NCBI RefSeq assembly: GCF_014779555.2
Contig: NZ_CP094357.1
Location: forward strand, 4,960,001 to 5,024,000
DNA length: 64,000 nt
Reading direction: 5' to 3'
Source: Lysobacter capsici
Lineage (GTDB): Bacteria; Pseudomonadota; Gammaproteobacteria; Xanthomonadales; Xanthomonadaceae
The position numbers and the translations under genes are program-made. Each line of letters opens with the position of its first letter. Within the stretch, counting starts at the first letter, position 1. The notes beneath the pieces are model-generated. The model did not search any database, was not told the origin of the DNA, and saw only the letters and a program-made list of their open reading frames with translations. Shown one piece after another: positions 27,857 to 37,147 of the stretch.

Positions 27857-29227
27857 ATGAGCGATACCAAGACCTTCCTGCTTCCCGACCTCGGCGAAGG
27901 CCTGCCGGACGCGACCATCGTCGAATGGGCGGTCAAGGTCGGCGACACCATCCGCCTCGACGACACCCTGGTGTCGATGGAGACCGCCAAGGCCGTGGTC
28001 GAAGTGCCCTCGCCCGTGTCGGGCAAGGTGCTCAAGCTGGCCGGCGCCGCCGGCGATATCGTCGTCACCGGCACCATGCTGGCCGAGTTCGAACTTGACC
28101 TCAGCCAGCCGCAGCGCGCCGACGGCCAGGACACCGGCCACAACCACGGCCACGCCGCGCCCGCGGCACCGGCGCCCGCCGCCGAAGCCGCGCCGGCCAA
28201 GCCGGCCGACGCCAAGCCCGCCGAAGCGGCCGAACGCGCCGACAGCGGCACCGTGGTCGGGGCGATGCAGTCCTCCGACGCGGTGCGCAGCGAACAGGCG
28301 GTCGCGGTCGGCGGGGTCAAGGCGATGCCGGCGGTGCGCGCGCTCGCGCGCAAGCTCGGCGTCGACCTGAGCCGCGTGCGCGCTACCGGCAACGATGGCG
28401 TGGTCACCAACGACGACGTCAAGCGCGCCGCCGCCGACGGTTCGGCCAAGGTCGGTTCGGCGCCGCCCGCCGCGGTCGCGGCGCCTGCCGTCGCGCGTGC
28501 ACCCGTCGCCGAAGCGCCGGCCGCATCGCGCAGCACCCTGTCGCAGGCCGGCCGGCCGATGCGCACCCAGCCGCCGGGCGTGGCCGCGACCGGTCAACCT
28601 GAGCAGCTCAAGGGCGTGCGCCGCAACATGGCGCGGGTGATGGCCGACGCGCACAGCAAGGTCGTGCCGACCACCCTGGCCGACGACGCCGACATCCACG
28701 CCTGGGCGCCGGGCAACGACATCACCGGCCGCCTGGTCCGCGCCATCGTCGCCGCGTGCAAGGCGGTGCCGGCGCTCAACGCCTGGTTCGACGGCGACAA
28801 GCTCACCCGCACCCTGCATCCGCACGTCGACATCGGCATCGCGGTCGACACCGACGACGGCCTGTTCGTGCCGGCGCTGCGCAATGCCGACGTGCTCGAC
28901 ACCCGCGGCGTGCGCGAAGCGATCAACCGCCTGCGCGTGCAGGTCGAAGACCGCAGCATCCCGGCCTCGGAGCTGACCGGCTACACCATCTCGCTGTCGA
29001 ACTTCGGCATGTTCGCCGGCCGCTACGCCACCCCGGTGGTGGTGCCGCCGACGGTCGCGATCGTCGCCGCCGGCAAGGGCCGTCACCAAATGACCCCGGT
29101 GATGGGCGGCTTCGAATCGCACAAGGTCATTCCTCTGTCGCTGACCTTCGACCACCGCGCCTGCACCGGCGGCGAAGCCGCGCGCTTCCTCAAGGCCATG
29201 ATCGACGATCTGGCCCGCGCCAACTGA
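27857..29227 (+). CDS. pdhC: 2-Oxoacid dehydrogenase E2 component (dihydrolipoamide acyltransferase)
   Basis: 456 residues from the ATG at 27857, where the lipoyl domain begins. Order: one lipoyl domain (1-80, lipoylated Lys45 in METAKAV); Ala/Pro-rich linker with a His/Gly patch (HNHGHAAPAAPAPA); peripheral-subunit-binding domain (about 155-190, MPAVRALARKLGVDL); second linker; catalytic domain (about 235-456). The active-site His433 is present in FDHRACTGGEAARF, but the aspartate of the usual H-R-x-x-D-G motif is Thr437. The E3 subunit is not in the window. The flexible linkers are typical of E2 proteins. Confidence 0.92.
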   Translation: MSDTKTFLLPDLGEGLPDATIVEWAVKVGDTIRLDDTLVSMETAKAVVEVPSPVSGKVLKLAGAAGDIVVTGTMLAEFELDLSQPQRADGQDTGHNHGHAAPAAPAPAAEAAPAKPADAKPAEAAERADSGTVVGAMQSSDAVRSEQAVAVGGVKAMPAVRALARKLGVDLSRVRATGNDGVVTNDDVKRAAADGSAKVGSAPPAAVAAPAVARAPVAEAPAASRSTLSQAGRPMRTQPPGVAATGQPEQLKGVRRNMARVMADAHSKVVPTTLADDADIHAWAPGNDITGRLVRAIVAACKAVPALNAWFDGDKLTRTLHPHVDIGIAVDTDDGLFVPALRNADVLDTRGVREAINRLRVQVEDRSIPASELTGYTISLSNFGMFAGRYATPVVVPPTVAIVAAGKGRHQMTPVMGGFESHKVIPLSLTFDHRACTGGEAARFLKAMIDDLARAN

Positions 29228-29362
29228 TCGACCCGCGCGGCGCCGGTCCTTGCGGCCGGCGCCCGCCTCGCGACGGCCGCCTAGCCTTGCTGTCGCCAAC
29301 CTGTCAAACCCGCCGATCCGCAACCGCGACTGCGCTCACGGTGGCCGCTTGGCGCCGGTCTA

Positions 29363-29377
29363 GGAATAAAAAATTCC
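29363..29377. promoter_or_regulatory. Promoter region of the first M23 peptidase, with small palindrome
   Basis: GGAAT-AAAAA-ATTCC is an inverted repeat in an otherwise GC-rich upstream region. Nearby GACTAATACC (29391-29400) contains a plausible -10 hexamer. The AT-rich patch is about 100 bases before the start codon. The binding factor is unknown. Confidence 0.4.
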
Positions 29378-29496
29378 CATAACAAACCGGTGACTAATAC
29401 CGCTAGCGTCGCAAGGCGATCGCAGGCGACACGTCCGCCCTACCCGGCCGGCCGCGCGCGCAGCGATCGCCTACATCCATCTAGCGAGGAATCACC

Positions 29497-30294
29497 ATGA
29501 CTCATCCATCGCGCCGCGCGCTCGCGCTGGCGTCGTTCGCCGTTCTCGGCCTGGCCGCGACCGGCGCCCAGGCCGCGCCGAATTTCCAGATGCCGTTCGC
29601 CTGCGGCGACACCTGGGTCGCCAACACCTGGAACGGGCACAGCCCGGCCAATTCGGTCGACATGAACCGTCCGGCCGGCGGCGGTTCCACCGCGGGCTCG
29701 ACCGTGGTCGCCTCGGCCGCGGGCGAGGTCACCGTGTCGACCTATTCCACCACCACCGGTTACGGCAACTACGTGGTGATCGATCACGGCGGCGGCTGGA
29801 AGACCCTGCACGCGCACCTGCAATCGCGCGCGGTGTCGGTCGGCGCCAAGGTCAAGCAAGGCCAGAAGATCGGCCTGGTCGGCAACACCAGCGCCAAGTA
29901 CGAGCTCGCGCCGCACCTGCATTACGAACAGGTCTACAACGGCAGCGTGCAGAAGGCCAAGTGGAACGGCGTCGCGCTGCGCTACTTCGAAAAGAAGAAC
30001 TACAAGAGCAAGAACAGCTGCGGCAGCAGCAGCGGCGGCGCCACCGGCGTCGTCGGCACCAGCGGCGCGGCCTTGAACGTGCGTTCCGGCGCGGGCACCA
30101 ACTACAGCGTCGTCGACACCGTCGCCAACGGCAGCAACGTCAACATCCGCTGCCAGAAGACCGGCGAATCGATCAGCGGCACCTACGGCACCAGCGCGCT
30201 GTGGAACAACATCGGCGCCAGCGGCAGCAACCGCTACATCCCCGACGCGTACACCAAGACCGGTTCCGACGGCCGGGTCGCGCCCGACTGCTGA
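29497..30294 (+). CDS. Secreted M23-family metallopeptidase with C-terminal SH3 domain
   Basis: 265 residues. Signal peptide 1-26 (cut after AQA); M23 domain about 27-175 with Zn ligands His48 and Asp55 (NGHSPANSVDM) and the H-x-H motif His140/His142 (PHLHYEQ); C-terminal bacterial SH3 domain (ALNVRSGAGTNYSVVDTVAN, then a Trp/Cys-containing end). M23 enzymes cut glycyl or D-Ala bonds in peptidoglycan cross-bridges, and SH3 domains bind cell wall, fitting a bacteriolytic enzyme. No long propeptide is present, unlike LasA-type enzymes. A paralogue follows directly. Confidence 0.9.
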   Translation: MTHPSRRALALASFAVLGLAATGAQAAPNFQMPFACGDTWVANTWNGHSPANSVDMNRPAGGGSTAGSTVVASAAGEVTVSTYSTTTGYGNYVVIDHGGGWKTLHAHLQSRAVSVGAKVKQGQKIGLVGNTSAKYELAPHLHYEQVYNGSVQKAKWNGVALRYFEKKNYKSKNSCGSSSGGATGVVGTSGAALNVRSGAGTNYSVVDTVANGSNVNIRCQKTGESISGTYGTSALWNNIGASGSNRYIPDAYTKTGSDGRVAPDC

Positions 30295-30466
30295 TCCGCG
30301 CGCGCGGCCGCGGCATCGACAAGACGCGCAACGAAGAGCGCGTCGATCCGCACGCCGCGACGACATGCAACACGCAAGCAACGACGTAAACCTACCCACC
30401 GCCTCGGCACCCACGTACCCGGGGCCTCTCCGAGTCACCCCATCCATCGCTCAAGAGGTTACCGAC

Positions 30467-31303
30467 ATGCATCGTCCTATCAGCGCGCGCCGCGCACCGA
30501 CCCCGCGCAGCCTGCTCGCCGGTTTCGCCGCCGCGGCCCTCGGCCTGCTCGCCGGCAACGCCAGCGCGGCCAAACCGAATTTCCAGATGCCGTTCGCCTG
30601 CAACCAGACCTGGTACGGCGACACCTACCCCGGCCACGGCCTGCGCTACGCCGTCGACCTCAACCACAAACCGCGCCCGCTCAGCGACGGCGATCTGGGT
30701 TCGCCCGTGGTCGCTTCGGCCGGCGGCAAGGCGACGACCTACAACCCGCATCCGGGCACCGGTTACGGCAAGCTGGTGGTGATCGATCACGGCGGCGGCT
30801 GGACCACCTGGTACGCGCACCTGGACAGCATCGCCATCGCCAACGGCGCCAGCGTCAATCAGGGCCAGAAGATCGGCACGCTCGGCAAGACCACGCGTCC
30901 GGGCAACAGCATCTCCGCGCATCTGCATTACGAACAGCGGCTCAACAACGACGATCAGAAAATCGTCTGGAACGGCTCGACCATCGTCTACGACCAATAC
31001 GAAGTCGCCTACAAGAGCCGCAACAGCTGCGGCACCAGTCCGGGCGGCGTGACCGGCACGGTCAGGACCGCGGGCTCGCCGCTCAACGTACGCTCCGGGC
31101 CGGGCACGACCTATTCGATCGTCGGCTCACGCGCCAACGGCGCCAGCGTCAGCATCCGTTGCCAGAAGGCCGGCGAATCGGTCAGCGGCACTTACGGCAC
31201 CAGCAATATCTGGAACAACATCGCGCCGACGGGAAGCAACCAATACATTCCCGATGCCTACACCTACACCGGCTCCGACGGCCGGGTCGCGCCGGATTGC
31301 TGA
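30467..31303 (+). CDS. Secreted M23-family metallopeptidase with SH3 domain, paralogue
   Basis: 278 residues from the ATG at 30467, preceded by AGAGG; an upstream in-frame start would place the signal peptide internally. Signal peptide ends near residue 35 (GNASAA). Zn ligands: His57 and Asp64 (PGHGLRYAVDL) and His152/His154 (AHLHYEQ). The SH3 domain (SPLNVRSGPGTTYSIVGSRA) and the C-terminal YTGSDGRVAPDC nearly repeat those of the preceding gene. This is a local duplication. Both genes have their own leader, so they may be separately expressed cell-wall lytic enzymes. Confidence 0.9.
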   Translation: MHRPISARRAPTPRSLLAGFAAAALGLLAGNASAAKPNFQMPFACNQTWYGDTYPGHGLRYAVDLNHKPRPLSDGDLGSPVVASAGGKATTYNPHPGTGYGKLVVIDHGGGWTTWYAHLDSIAIANGASVNQGQKIGTLGKTTRPGNSISAHLHYEQRLNNDDQKIVWNGSTIVYDQYEVAYKSRNSCGTSPGGVTGTVRTAGSPLNVRSGPGTTYSIVGSRANGASVSIRCQKAGESVSGTYGTSNIWNNIAPTGSNQYIPDAYTYTGSDGRVAPDC

Positions 31304-31393
31304 TCGCGCCCGCAAGCAGAGGCGGCGTCGAAGCCGCCTCTGCCTGCATTCACGGCACGCCCCTGACTCCATCGCATTACCGGACCACGTCGC

Positions 31394-32335
31394 ATGAAAC
31401 CCATCCCACTCGGCTTCGCCTTGCTCGCCGCCGCGCTGTTCGGTGGCGTCGTCGGCAGCTTGATCACGCGCGCGGCGACCGCATCGTCGGCCGCGCCGCC
31501 AACACCGCCGGCATCGATCGCGGCGCGCGGCCACGCGCATGCGGCGCAGACGCGCGCGAACGGCGGCAATCACGCGCCCGACGGCTACGGCGCGACCGGC
31601 ACGCCGCCCAACGATTCCGAACGCATGATCCAGCGCGCGCGCCGCGACCCGGCCTACCTGCGCGAACTGCTGCGCGACTACAGCTTCGAAACCGAACTCG
31701 ACAAGCGCGGCGCCTTGCTCGCGGTGCTGCAGGCCGTGGCCAACGACGAGGTATTGCGAATGGCCCGGCAACTCGCCGACAGCGGCGACCCCGAGTCGCG
31801 CCGCAACGGACTGGACCTGCTCAAGGCGTTCTCGCTCGACCAGCCGCAGGTGCGCGAACTGCTGTCGCGCCAGCTGCAGGCCGAGCGCGATCCGGCCATG
31901 CTCAAGCAACTGGTCGACATGCTCGCGCCGACCGTGGTCGCCAGCGAAGACGCCGCGCCCTTGCTCGAGCGCCTGAGCGAACTGCGCCAGCATCCCGATC
32001 CGGCGGTGCGCGCGAGCGCGGTGGTGCAGTCGGTGCAGTGGAACAAGCACGCCGGCAACGAAGAGATCCTGCAACGCGCGATGCTCGATCCCGATCTGTC
32101 GGTGCGTCAGGCCGCGATCGCCGGCATCAACGCTTCCAGCACGCGTTCGGACCGGCTCAAGGACAGTCTGCTCGCGCTGGCCGCCGATCCGCAGACCGAC
32201 GCCGAAACCCGCAACTCGGCCGTGTTCGCCTTGCAGAATTTCGCTATGAACCGCGGCGAATACGCGCTGTACCGCAAGGCCGCCGCGCAGGCCGTCGACG
32301 GCGACGGCCACGAGCGCGAGTACCCTGGGCGCTGA
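31394..32335 (+). CDS. HEAT-repeat protein with N-terminal membrane anchor
   Basis: 313 residues. One hydrophobic segment (residues 4-24, PLGFALLAAALFGGVVGSLI) acts as signal anchor. It is followed by an Ala/Pro/His-rich linker to about residue 65, then helical repeats with the HEAT pattern (for example HPDPAVRASAVVQSVQWNKH and DPDLSVRQAAIAGINASSTR). It probably presents an interaction surface in the periplasm. No catalytic motif is seen. It follows the two M23 genes by 90 bases on the same strand, but a functional link is not shown. Confidence 0.75.
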   Translation: MKPIPLGFALLAAALFGGVVGSLITRAATASSAAPPTPPASIAARGHAHAAQTRANGGNHAPDGYGATGTPPNDSERMIQRARRDPAYLRELLRDYSFETELDKRGALLAVLQAVANDEVLRMARQLADSGDPESRRNGLDLLKAFSLDQPQVRELLSRQLQAERDPAMLKQLVDMLAPTVVASEDAAPLLERLSELRQHPDPAVRASAVVQSVQWNKHAGNEEILQRAMLDPDLSVRQAAIAGINASSTRSDRLKDSLLALAADPQTDAETRNSAVFALQNFAMNRGEYALYRKAAAQAVDGDGHEREYPGR

Positions 32336-32485
32336 ACGCATCCGCGAGCGGTTCGCGACGAAAGCCGGTGCGGCATCACCGCAAAAAATCGCAAACGAAA
32401 TGCGACCGCCTCGACACCCGGACACTTCCGCATTCGCCGCCGACGCGGCAGTCTGTCGCTCGACCTGAGACAACGGAGCGACGAC

Positions 32486-32875
32486 ATGGCCCACCGCAGC
32501 CGCCTGGCCGGCTTCATCATCGATTGTCAGACCGGACAGATCGACCCCGCCGCCGATTTCTGGAGCGGCGCGCTCGGCCTGGCCCGCGGCGAAACCGACG
32601 AAGACGATGGCGACGGCGCGCAATACGCGCAGCTCGCCAATACCGCCGACGAGCTCTACGTCGCGGTGCAGAAAGTCTCGCATTCCTCGCGCGTGCATCT
32701 GGACATCGAAAGCGACGACATCGAAGCCGAAGCCGATCGCCTGGAAAAACTCGGCGCTACCCGGGTCGAATTCATCAAGCGCTGGTGGGTGATGCAGGCG
32801 CCGACCGGCCATCGCTTCTGCGTCGTGCAGATGAAGCATCCCGAGCGCGGACCGCCGCCGAATCAGTGGGACTAA
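32486..32875 (+). CDS. Glyoxalase/VOC-fold protein
   Basis: 129 residues. The sequence LAGFIIDCQTGQIDPAADFW, the central SRVHLDIESDDIEAEADRLE and the end MQAPTGHRFCVVQMKHPE match the VOC family form with fused halves (glyoxalase_6 type). Such proteins bind metal or small ligands; many confer antibiotic resistance or have no known substrate. No specific reaction can be assigned. An AACGGAG ribosome binding site precedes the ATG. Confidence 0.8.
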   Translation: MAHRSRLAGFIIDCQTGQIDPAADFWSGALGLARGETDEDDGDGAQYAQLANTADELYVAVQKVSHSSRVHLDIESDDIEAEADRLEKLGATRVEFIKRWWVMQAPTGHRFCVVQMKHPERGPPPNQWD

Positions 32876-32894
32876 ACGCGAGCGCGTCGCGCGC

Positions 32895-34076
32895 TCAGCT
32901 GTCGTCGACCACCAGCCGATCGCGCCCCGACGCCTTCGCCCGGTACAAGGCCTGATCGGCGCGATCGAACACCTGCTCGGGCGCATCGCGTCCGGGCTCG
33001 CCGCCGGCTACGCCGATCGACACGGTCAGCGCGAACGGCAACGACGAACGCGCGACGCGCTGACGGATGCGTTCGCCGATTTCGCTGGCGGTGGCCAGAC
33101 GCGTACCCGGCAGCACCACCAGGAATTCCTCGCCGCCGTAGCGCACCGCGATATCGTCCTCGCGTATCGATGCGGCCACCGCGTCGGCGACCGCGCGCAA
33201 GGCGCGATCGCCGAGCAGATGGCCGTGGCGATCGTTGACCTGCTTGAAGTGATCGACGTCGATCACCATCAGGGTATAGGCCGCGCGACCCAGGCGCTGC
33301 ATCGCGTCCGGACTGTCCTGCAATTGCGCCAACGCACTGCGATTGAGCAGCCCGGTCAGCGCATCGTGGCTGGCGCTGTGCTGCAGCAGGTCGTGTCGAC
33401 GCTGCAGATCGGCCTGCGCGCTTTCCAGTTGCTGAGCGAAGGCCTCGCGCTCGGACAACAGGCGGCGCTGCTCGATCGCATACCGGCGCAGTTCGAACAG
33501 ATGCTGGATCTGTCGCGCCAACGCCGCCAGACCGTCGGCCTGCGCCGGCGACAACGCGCGCGGCTGGGTGTCGAGGACGCACAGGGTGCCCAGCGGATGG
33601 CCGTCGGGACTCATCAGGGCCGCGCCGGCGTAGAAGCGCAGCGCATGCCCGCCTTGCAGGCTCAGGCCGAGCGCGGCGAAACGCGGGTCCTGGGCGACGT
33701 CGCCGATCAACAGCAACTCATCGGGCCGCACCTGCCCGATCAGTTGGTTGCAGATCGAATGCGAGCGCGGCAGTTCCGCGGCGTCGACACCGTGCCGCGC
33801 CTTGAACCAGACCCGGTCGCGATCGATCAGCGCGATCGCCGCGCCGTGAGTACCGCACAAGGTCGCGGCAAGCCGGACCAGATCGTCGTAGGCCGACTCC
33901 GGCACGCTGTCGAGCAGGCCATAGGATTCCAGCGCGGATTGCCGGCCGTCGTCCGGCCCGTCGTCGCGCGGAGGCGGCGCCGAATCGGCCGCGGGCGCGA
34001 CGGCATCGTCCTGCGCGGGCAGGCGCTGGATCGACAGCGGCAGGAAATGGCGAAGTCGCAGCGGCACGACGGGCAT
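32895..34076 (-). CDS. Diguanylate cyclase with GAF sensor domain
   Basis: 393 residues. A GAF domain occupies about 50-200 (SICNQLIGQVRPDELLLIGD, HPLGTLCVLDTQPRALSPAQ), followed by a coiled-coil linker (residues 205-235) and a GGDEF domain (about 235-390). The active-site motif is GGEEF. The inhibitory site R-x-x-D is present (REDD, five residues before GGEEF), so product feedback is expected. It makes cyclic di-GMP in the cytoplasm in response to an unknown GAF ligand. There is no membrane segment. Confidence 0.93.
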   Translation of the reverse strand: MPVVPLRLRHFLPLSIQRLPAQDDAVAPAADSAPPPRDDGPDDGRQSALESYGLLDSVPESAYDDLVRLAATLCGTHGAAIALIDRDRVWFKARHGVDAAELPRSHSICNQLIGQVRPDELLLIGDVAQDPRFAALGLSLQGGHALRFYAGAALMSPDGHPLGTLCVLDTQPRALSPAQADGLAALARQIQHLFELRRYAIEQRRLLSEREAFAQQLESAQADLQRRHDLLQHSASHDALTGLLNRSALAQLQDSPDAMQRLGRAAYTLMVIDVDHFKQVNDRHGHLLGDRALRAVADAVAASIREDDIAVRYGGEEFLVVLPGTRLATASEIGERIRQRVARSSLPFALTVSIGVAGGEPGRDAPEQVFDRADQALYRAKASGRDRLVVDDS

Positions 34077-34207
34077 CGGCGATGTGGAGGGGGATGCTAC
34101 GTGATCGGGCTCAAGCTACCCCGGCAACGATTCAATGCCTGTGACGGCCGCGCGGCGCCGCCGCGACGATGCGCTGTCGGTTCAGCGAGCCGGTCCCCGG
34201 CGACGGC

Positions 34208-35170
34208 TCAACCGCGCCGATCCAGCCAGACTTCCAGGCCCTGGGCATTGAGCTCGATGTCGACCGCCAGCACCTCCTGCATCTGCGCCGGGCTCAGCGC
34301 GCTGCCGTGCGCTCGCGCGCGCGCCAGGAAGTAATCGGACAGCGCCGCGACCAGGTGCGCGTGCCGAGCGTCGCCGGCCGCCGGCGCGGCGCGCGCGAGC
34401 CGCACCATCGCGTCGATCTGCTCGATCAGTTCGGCGCCGAGCCGCTGCACGTCGCCGACCCGGCCGTAATGGGTCAGGTACATCGCCTCGGGATCGCGCG
34501 CCAGCAAGGTACGGATCGAGGCCTTGAGCGGCTCGGGTTCGAATTGCACCGGCGAACTGGTCGGCAGCACGAACGGGCCGCGCGGCGTGTCGAATTCGCG
34601 ATACGACAGGCCGAAGGTGTCGCCGGTGAACCAGGCGCGGCTGCGCTGATCCCACACGCACAGGTGATGGCGCGCATGCCCGGGCGTGTCCACGCACAGC
34701 AGCGGCCGTCCGGCCAGATCGACGACGTGGCCGTCCTTGGCGACGACCACGCGCTCGGCCGGAATCGGCACGATCTCGCCGTAACTGCGGGCGATTTCCT
34801 CGGCGCCGTAGACCGCGGTGGCACCGGCCACCAATACCGAAGGATCGATCATGTGCGGCGCGCCGCGCGGATGCACGACCGCGCGCGCATTCGGCAGCCG
34901 CCGCATCAGCGCGCCGGCGCCGCCGGCGTGATCGAGATGCACGTGGGTGAGGATCAGCCAGTCGACCTCGGCCGGGGTCAGGCCTTGCCGCGCGAGCGCA
35001 TCGAGCAGGGCCGGGATCGAATGCTGGGTGCCGCAATCGACGAAGGCGGCGCGGCCGTTCTCGACGAGCAGATAGGCCGCGTCGAACACCGGGCGATGAA
35101 AGCCGGTGTCGACGGTGACGATGCCGTGTTCGCAGGCCGCGTTCGTGCTCGGATCGGAAGCTGGGGTCAT
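34208..35170 (-). CDS. Metallo-beta-lactamase-fold hydrolase
   Basis: 320 residues. The metal motif is THVHLDHAGGAG (about 74-85), followed by later ligands in TPGHARHHLCV and FTGDTFGLS. The N-terminal half has the family start TVDTGFHRPVFDAAYLLVEN. The C-terminal region (after residue 240) is helical. It belongs to the glyoxalase-II-like branch of the fold; the substrate is not evident. It is convergent with nothing nearby and separated by about 110 bases from the small membrane protein gene on the same strand. Confidence 0.85.
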   Translation of the reverse strand: MTPASDPSTNAACEHGIVTVDTGFHRPVFDAAYLLVENGRAAFVDCGTQHSIPALLDALARQGLTPAEVDWLILTHVHLDHAGGAGALMRRLPNARAVVHPRGAPHMIDPSVLVAGATAVYGAEEIARSYGEIVPIPAERVVVAKDGHVVDLAGRPLLCVDTPGHARHHLCVWDQRSRAWFTGDTFGLSYREFDTPRGPFVLPTSSPVQFEPEPLKASIRTLLARDPEAMYLTHYGRVGDVQRLGAELIEQIDAMVRLARAAPAAGDARHAHLVAALSDYFLARARAHGSALSPAQMQEVLAVDIELNAQGLEVWLDRRG

Positions 35171-35281
35171 GGCGAAGAATCGGGCTGTGACTGGCTTGCA
35201 GTCTATGCCGTCATGGCTGGTCGCCGCGATGCGGCTTTGGTCGGCATCGTTTCGCGGATTCGCCGGCGGATTCGCCCGTTC

Positions 35282-35605
35282 TCACTGACGATGATCGACC
35301 CCCCCGCGCAACCACCGCCAACGCACCGCGCAGGCGATCGCCAGCACCAGCAGGAACACGCCATAGCCCAGCGAGGTGGCGAGAATCTGCGGCCACATCG
35401 CGCCGTGGCCGCGTCCGGCATGCAGGTGCGCCCAATGCACGGTGAGCACGAACGCGCACACCGACACCGCCAGCGACACCGCATCGAACAACTTGCGCGC
35501 CGGGTTGCGCGGCCGGCGCGGATACAGCCAGAACAAGGCGCCGAGGATCGCGAACCACGGCAGGAACAGGATCAGCGCCAGATTGAGTTCGACGAAGCGA
35601 CTCAC
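35282..35605 (-). CDS. Small integral membrane protein downstream of trpS
   Basis: 107 residues with three hydrophobic segments (LNLALILFLPWFAILGALFW, LAVSVCAFVLTVHWAHLH, ILATSLGYGVFLLVLAIACA) and a His/Gly-rich loop (HLHAGRGHGAMW). Its start overlaps the trpS stop by 4 bases, so it is translationally coupled to trpS. I do not recognise the family, and no relation to tRNA charging is visible. Confidence 0.7.
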   Translation of the reverse strand: MSRFVELNLALILFLPWFAILGALFWLYPRRPRNPARKLFDAVSLAVSVCAFVLTVHWAHLHAGRGHGAMWPQILATSLGYGVFLLVLAIACAVRWRWLRGGVDHRQ

Positions 35606-36939
35606 GACTGGGCCGACTCCTTGGCCGCGCGCGCGTCGGCCTCGGCCTGCGCGATCGCCGCCAGCGCCGCGGCGATCGCCGCGTGTCGCGAGGCTTCGAC
35701 CGGCTCGGACGCGGCCAACACCGCGTCCAGCTCGCCGCGACCGGCCTTGACCGCGCCGATCAGCTGGCCCACGTCCTTGGGCGAGGCGAAACCGCGGCTC
35801 TGCAGCAACACCTGTTCGCCATCGGCAAGCTTGAAATAGAACTGCCCATCGGCTTCGCGATACTGCTTGAACACCGGCACCGAAGCCGTTTTCGCATCGG
35901 CATCGGCGGATGCCGATGCGGCCGGCACCTGCGACAGATCGCGCAGACCCACCGCCGCGCGCAGGCGCTTCATGGTCGAATGCGCGTAACGCTCGCGCAC
36001 CCGGCGCGCGCCGTCGATCAATATTTCCTCGATCTTGTGCGGCTGCGCGATCAGCGTTTCGTACTTCTCGCGCAGCGGAGAAATTTCCGCGTCGATGCGT
36101 TCGAACAAGGCCTGCTTGGCCTGGCCCCAGGCGATGCCGCCGGCGAATGCGCGCCGCATCGCTTCGGTTTCCTCGACGCTGGCGAACGCCTGGTAGATCT
36201 GAAACAGCGCCGAACCTTCGGTGTCCTTGGGTTCGCCGGGCGCGCGCGAATCGGTGACGATCGAATAGATCAGCTTCTTCAACTGCTCGCGCGGCGCGAA
36301 CAGTGGAATGGTGTTGTCGTAGCTCTTGCTCATCTTGCGGCCGTCCAGGCCCGGCAGGGTCGCCACGCTTTCTTCGATCAGCGCTTCGGGCAGCACGAAA
36401 TGCTCGCCGTACAGATGATTGAAGCGCTGGGCGAAATCGCGCGCCATCTCGATGTGCTGGACCTGATCGCGGCCGACCGGAACCTTGTGCGCGTTGAACA
36501 CCAGGATGTCGGCCGACATCAGCACCGGGTACATGAAGAGGCCGGCATTGATCGCCGCGTCGTCATCCTCGCCCTCGGCGCGGTTCTTGTCGACCGCGGC
36601 CTTGTAGGCATGCGCGCGGTTGAGGATGCCCTTGCCGGCGACGCAGGTCAGGAACCAGCTCAGCTCCGGAATCTCGACGATTTCGCTCTGCCGGTAGAAC
36701 CACACCTTGTCCGGGTCCAGGCCGCAGGCCAGCCACGCCGCGGCGATCTCCAGGGTCGAGCGCTGCACGCGCTCGGGCTCGGTGACCTTGATCAGCGCAT
36801 GCAGGTCGGCGAGGAAATAGAAGCTCTCCACCTCCGGCGTGAGGCTGGCGGCGACCGCCGGGCGGATCGCGCCGACGTAATTGCCGAGGTGAGGAGTGCC
36901 GGAGGTGGTGATGCCGGTCAGGACGCGGGTCTGGGTCAT
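35602..36939 (-). CDS. trpS: Tryptophanyl-tRNA synthetase with C-terminal extension
   Basis: 445 residues from the ATG at 36939; the usual enzyme is about 330-340. Class I signatures are present: TPHLGNYVGAI (HIGH-like) and GRKMSKSYDN (KMSKS). The catalytic and anticodon-binding parts end near residue 340 (ARRVRERYAHSTMKRLRAAV). The extra C-terminal part contains a small domain (DGQFYFKLADGEQVLLQSRG, FASPKDVGQLIGAV) resembling the DUF1508/YegP fold, then an Ala-rich helix. It charges tRNA-Trp. No T-box or leader peptide is seen upstream. Confidence 0.94.
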   Translation of the reverse strand: MTQTRVLTGITTSGTPHLGNYVGAIRPAVAASLTPEVESFYFLADLHALIKVTEPERVQRSTLEIAAAWLACGLDPDKVWFYRQSEIVEIPELSWFLTCVAGKGILNRAHAYKAAVDKNRAEGEDDDAAINAGLFMYPVLMSADILVFNAHKVPVGRDQVQHIEMARDFAQRFNHLYGEHFVLPEALIEESVATLPGLDGRKMSKSYDNTIPLFAPREQLKKLIYSIVTDSRAPGEPKDTEGSALFQIYQAFASVEETEAMRRAFAGGIAWGQAKQALFERIDAEISPLREKYETLIAQPHKIEEILIDGARRVRERYAHSTMKRLRAAVGLRDLSQVPAASASADADAKTASVPVFKQYREADGQFYFKLADGEQVLLQSRGFASPKDVGQLIGAVKAGRGELDAVLAASEPVEASRHAAIAAALAAIAQAEADARAAKESAQS

Positions 36940-37147
36940 GGTGAATCGCGGGTGGATCGTGGTCGGCCAGTGTACCCGCTGGCCGCCGCGGCCGACCCGG
37001 CGGGAGGGGCCGTCCGCCTGAGCGGCAGCTGAGCGCCGTCGGCCGGCGAACTCGCGCGATCGGGCCTGTGATCGCAGCCACAACCCCGTTTCGATCGGGC
37101 GGGCGTTTGCAGGATCGAGCCCCTCATCGACCACCAGGAGACCCGCC

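Noticed and set aside
29239-29263. Terminator after the E2 gene
   Set aside because: A GC stem is present but there is no T run, so it is not called.
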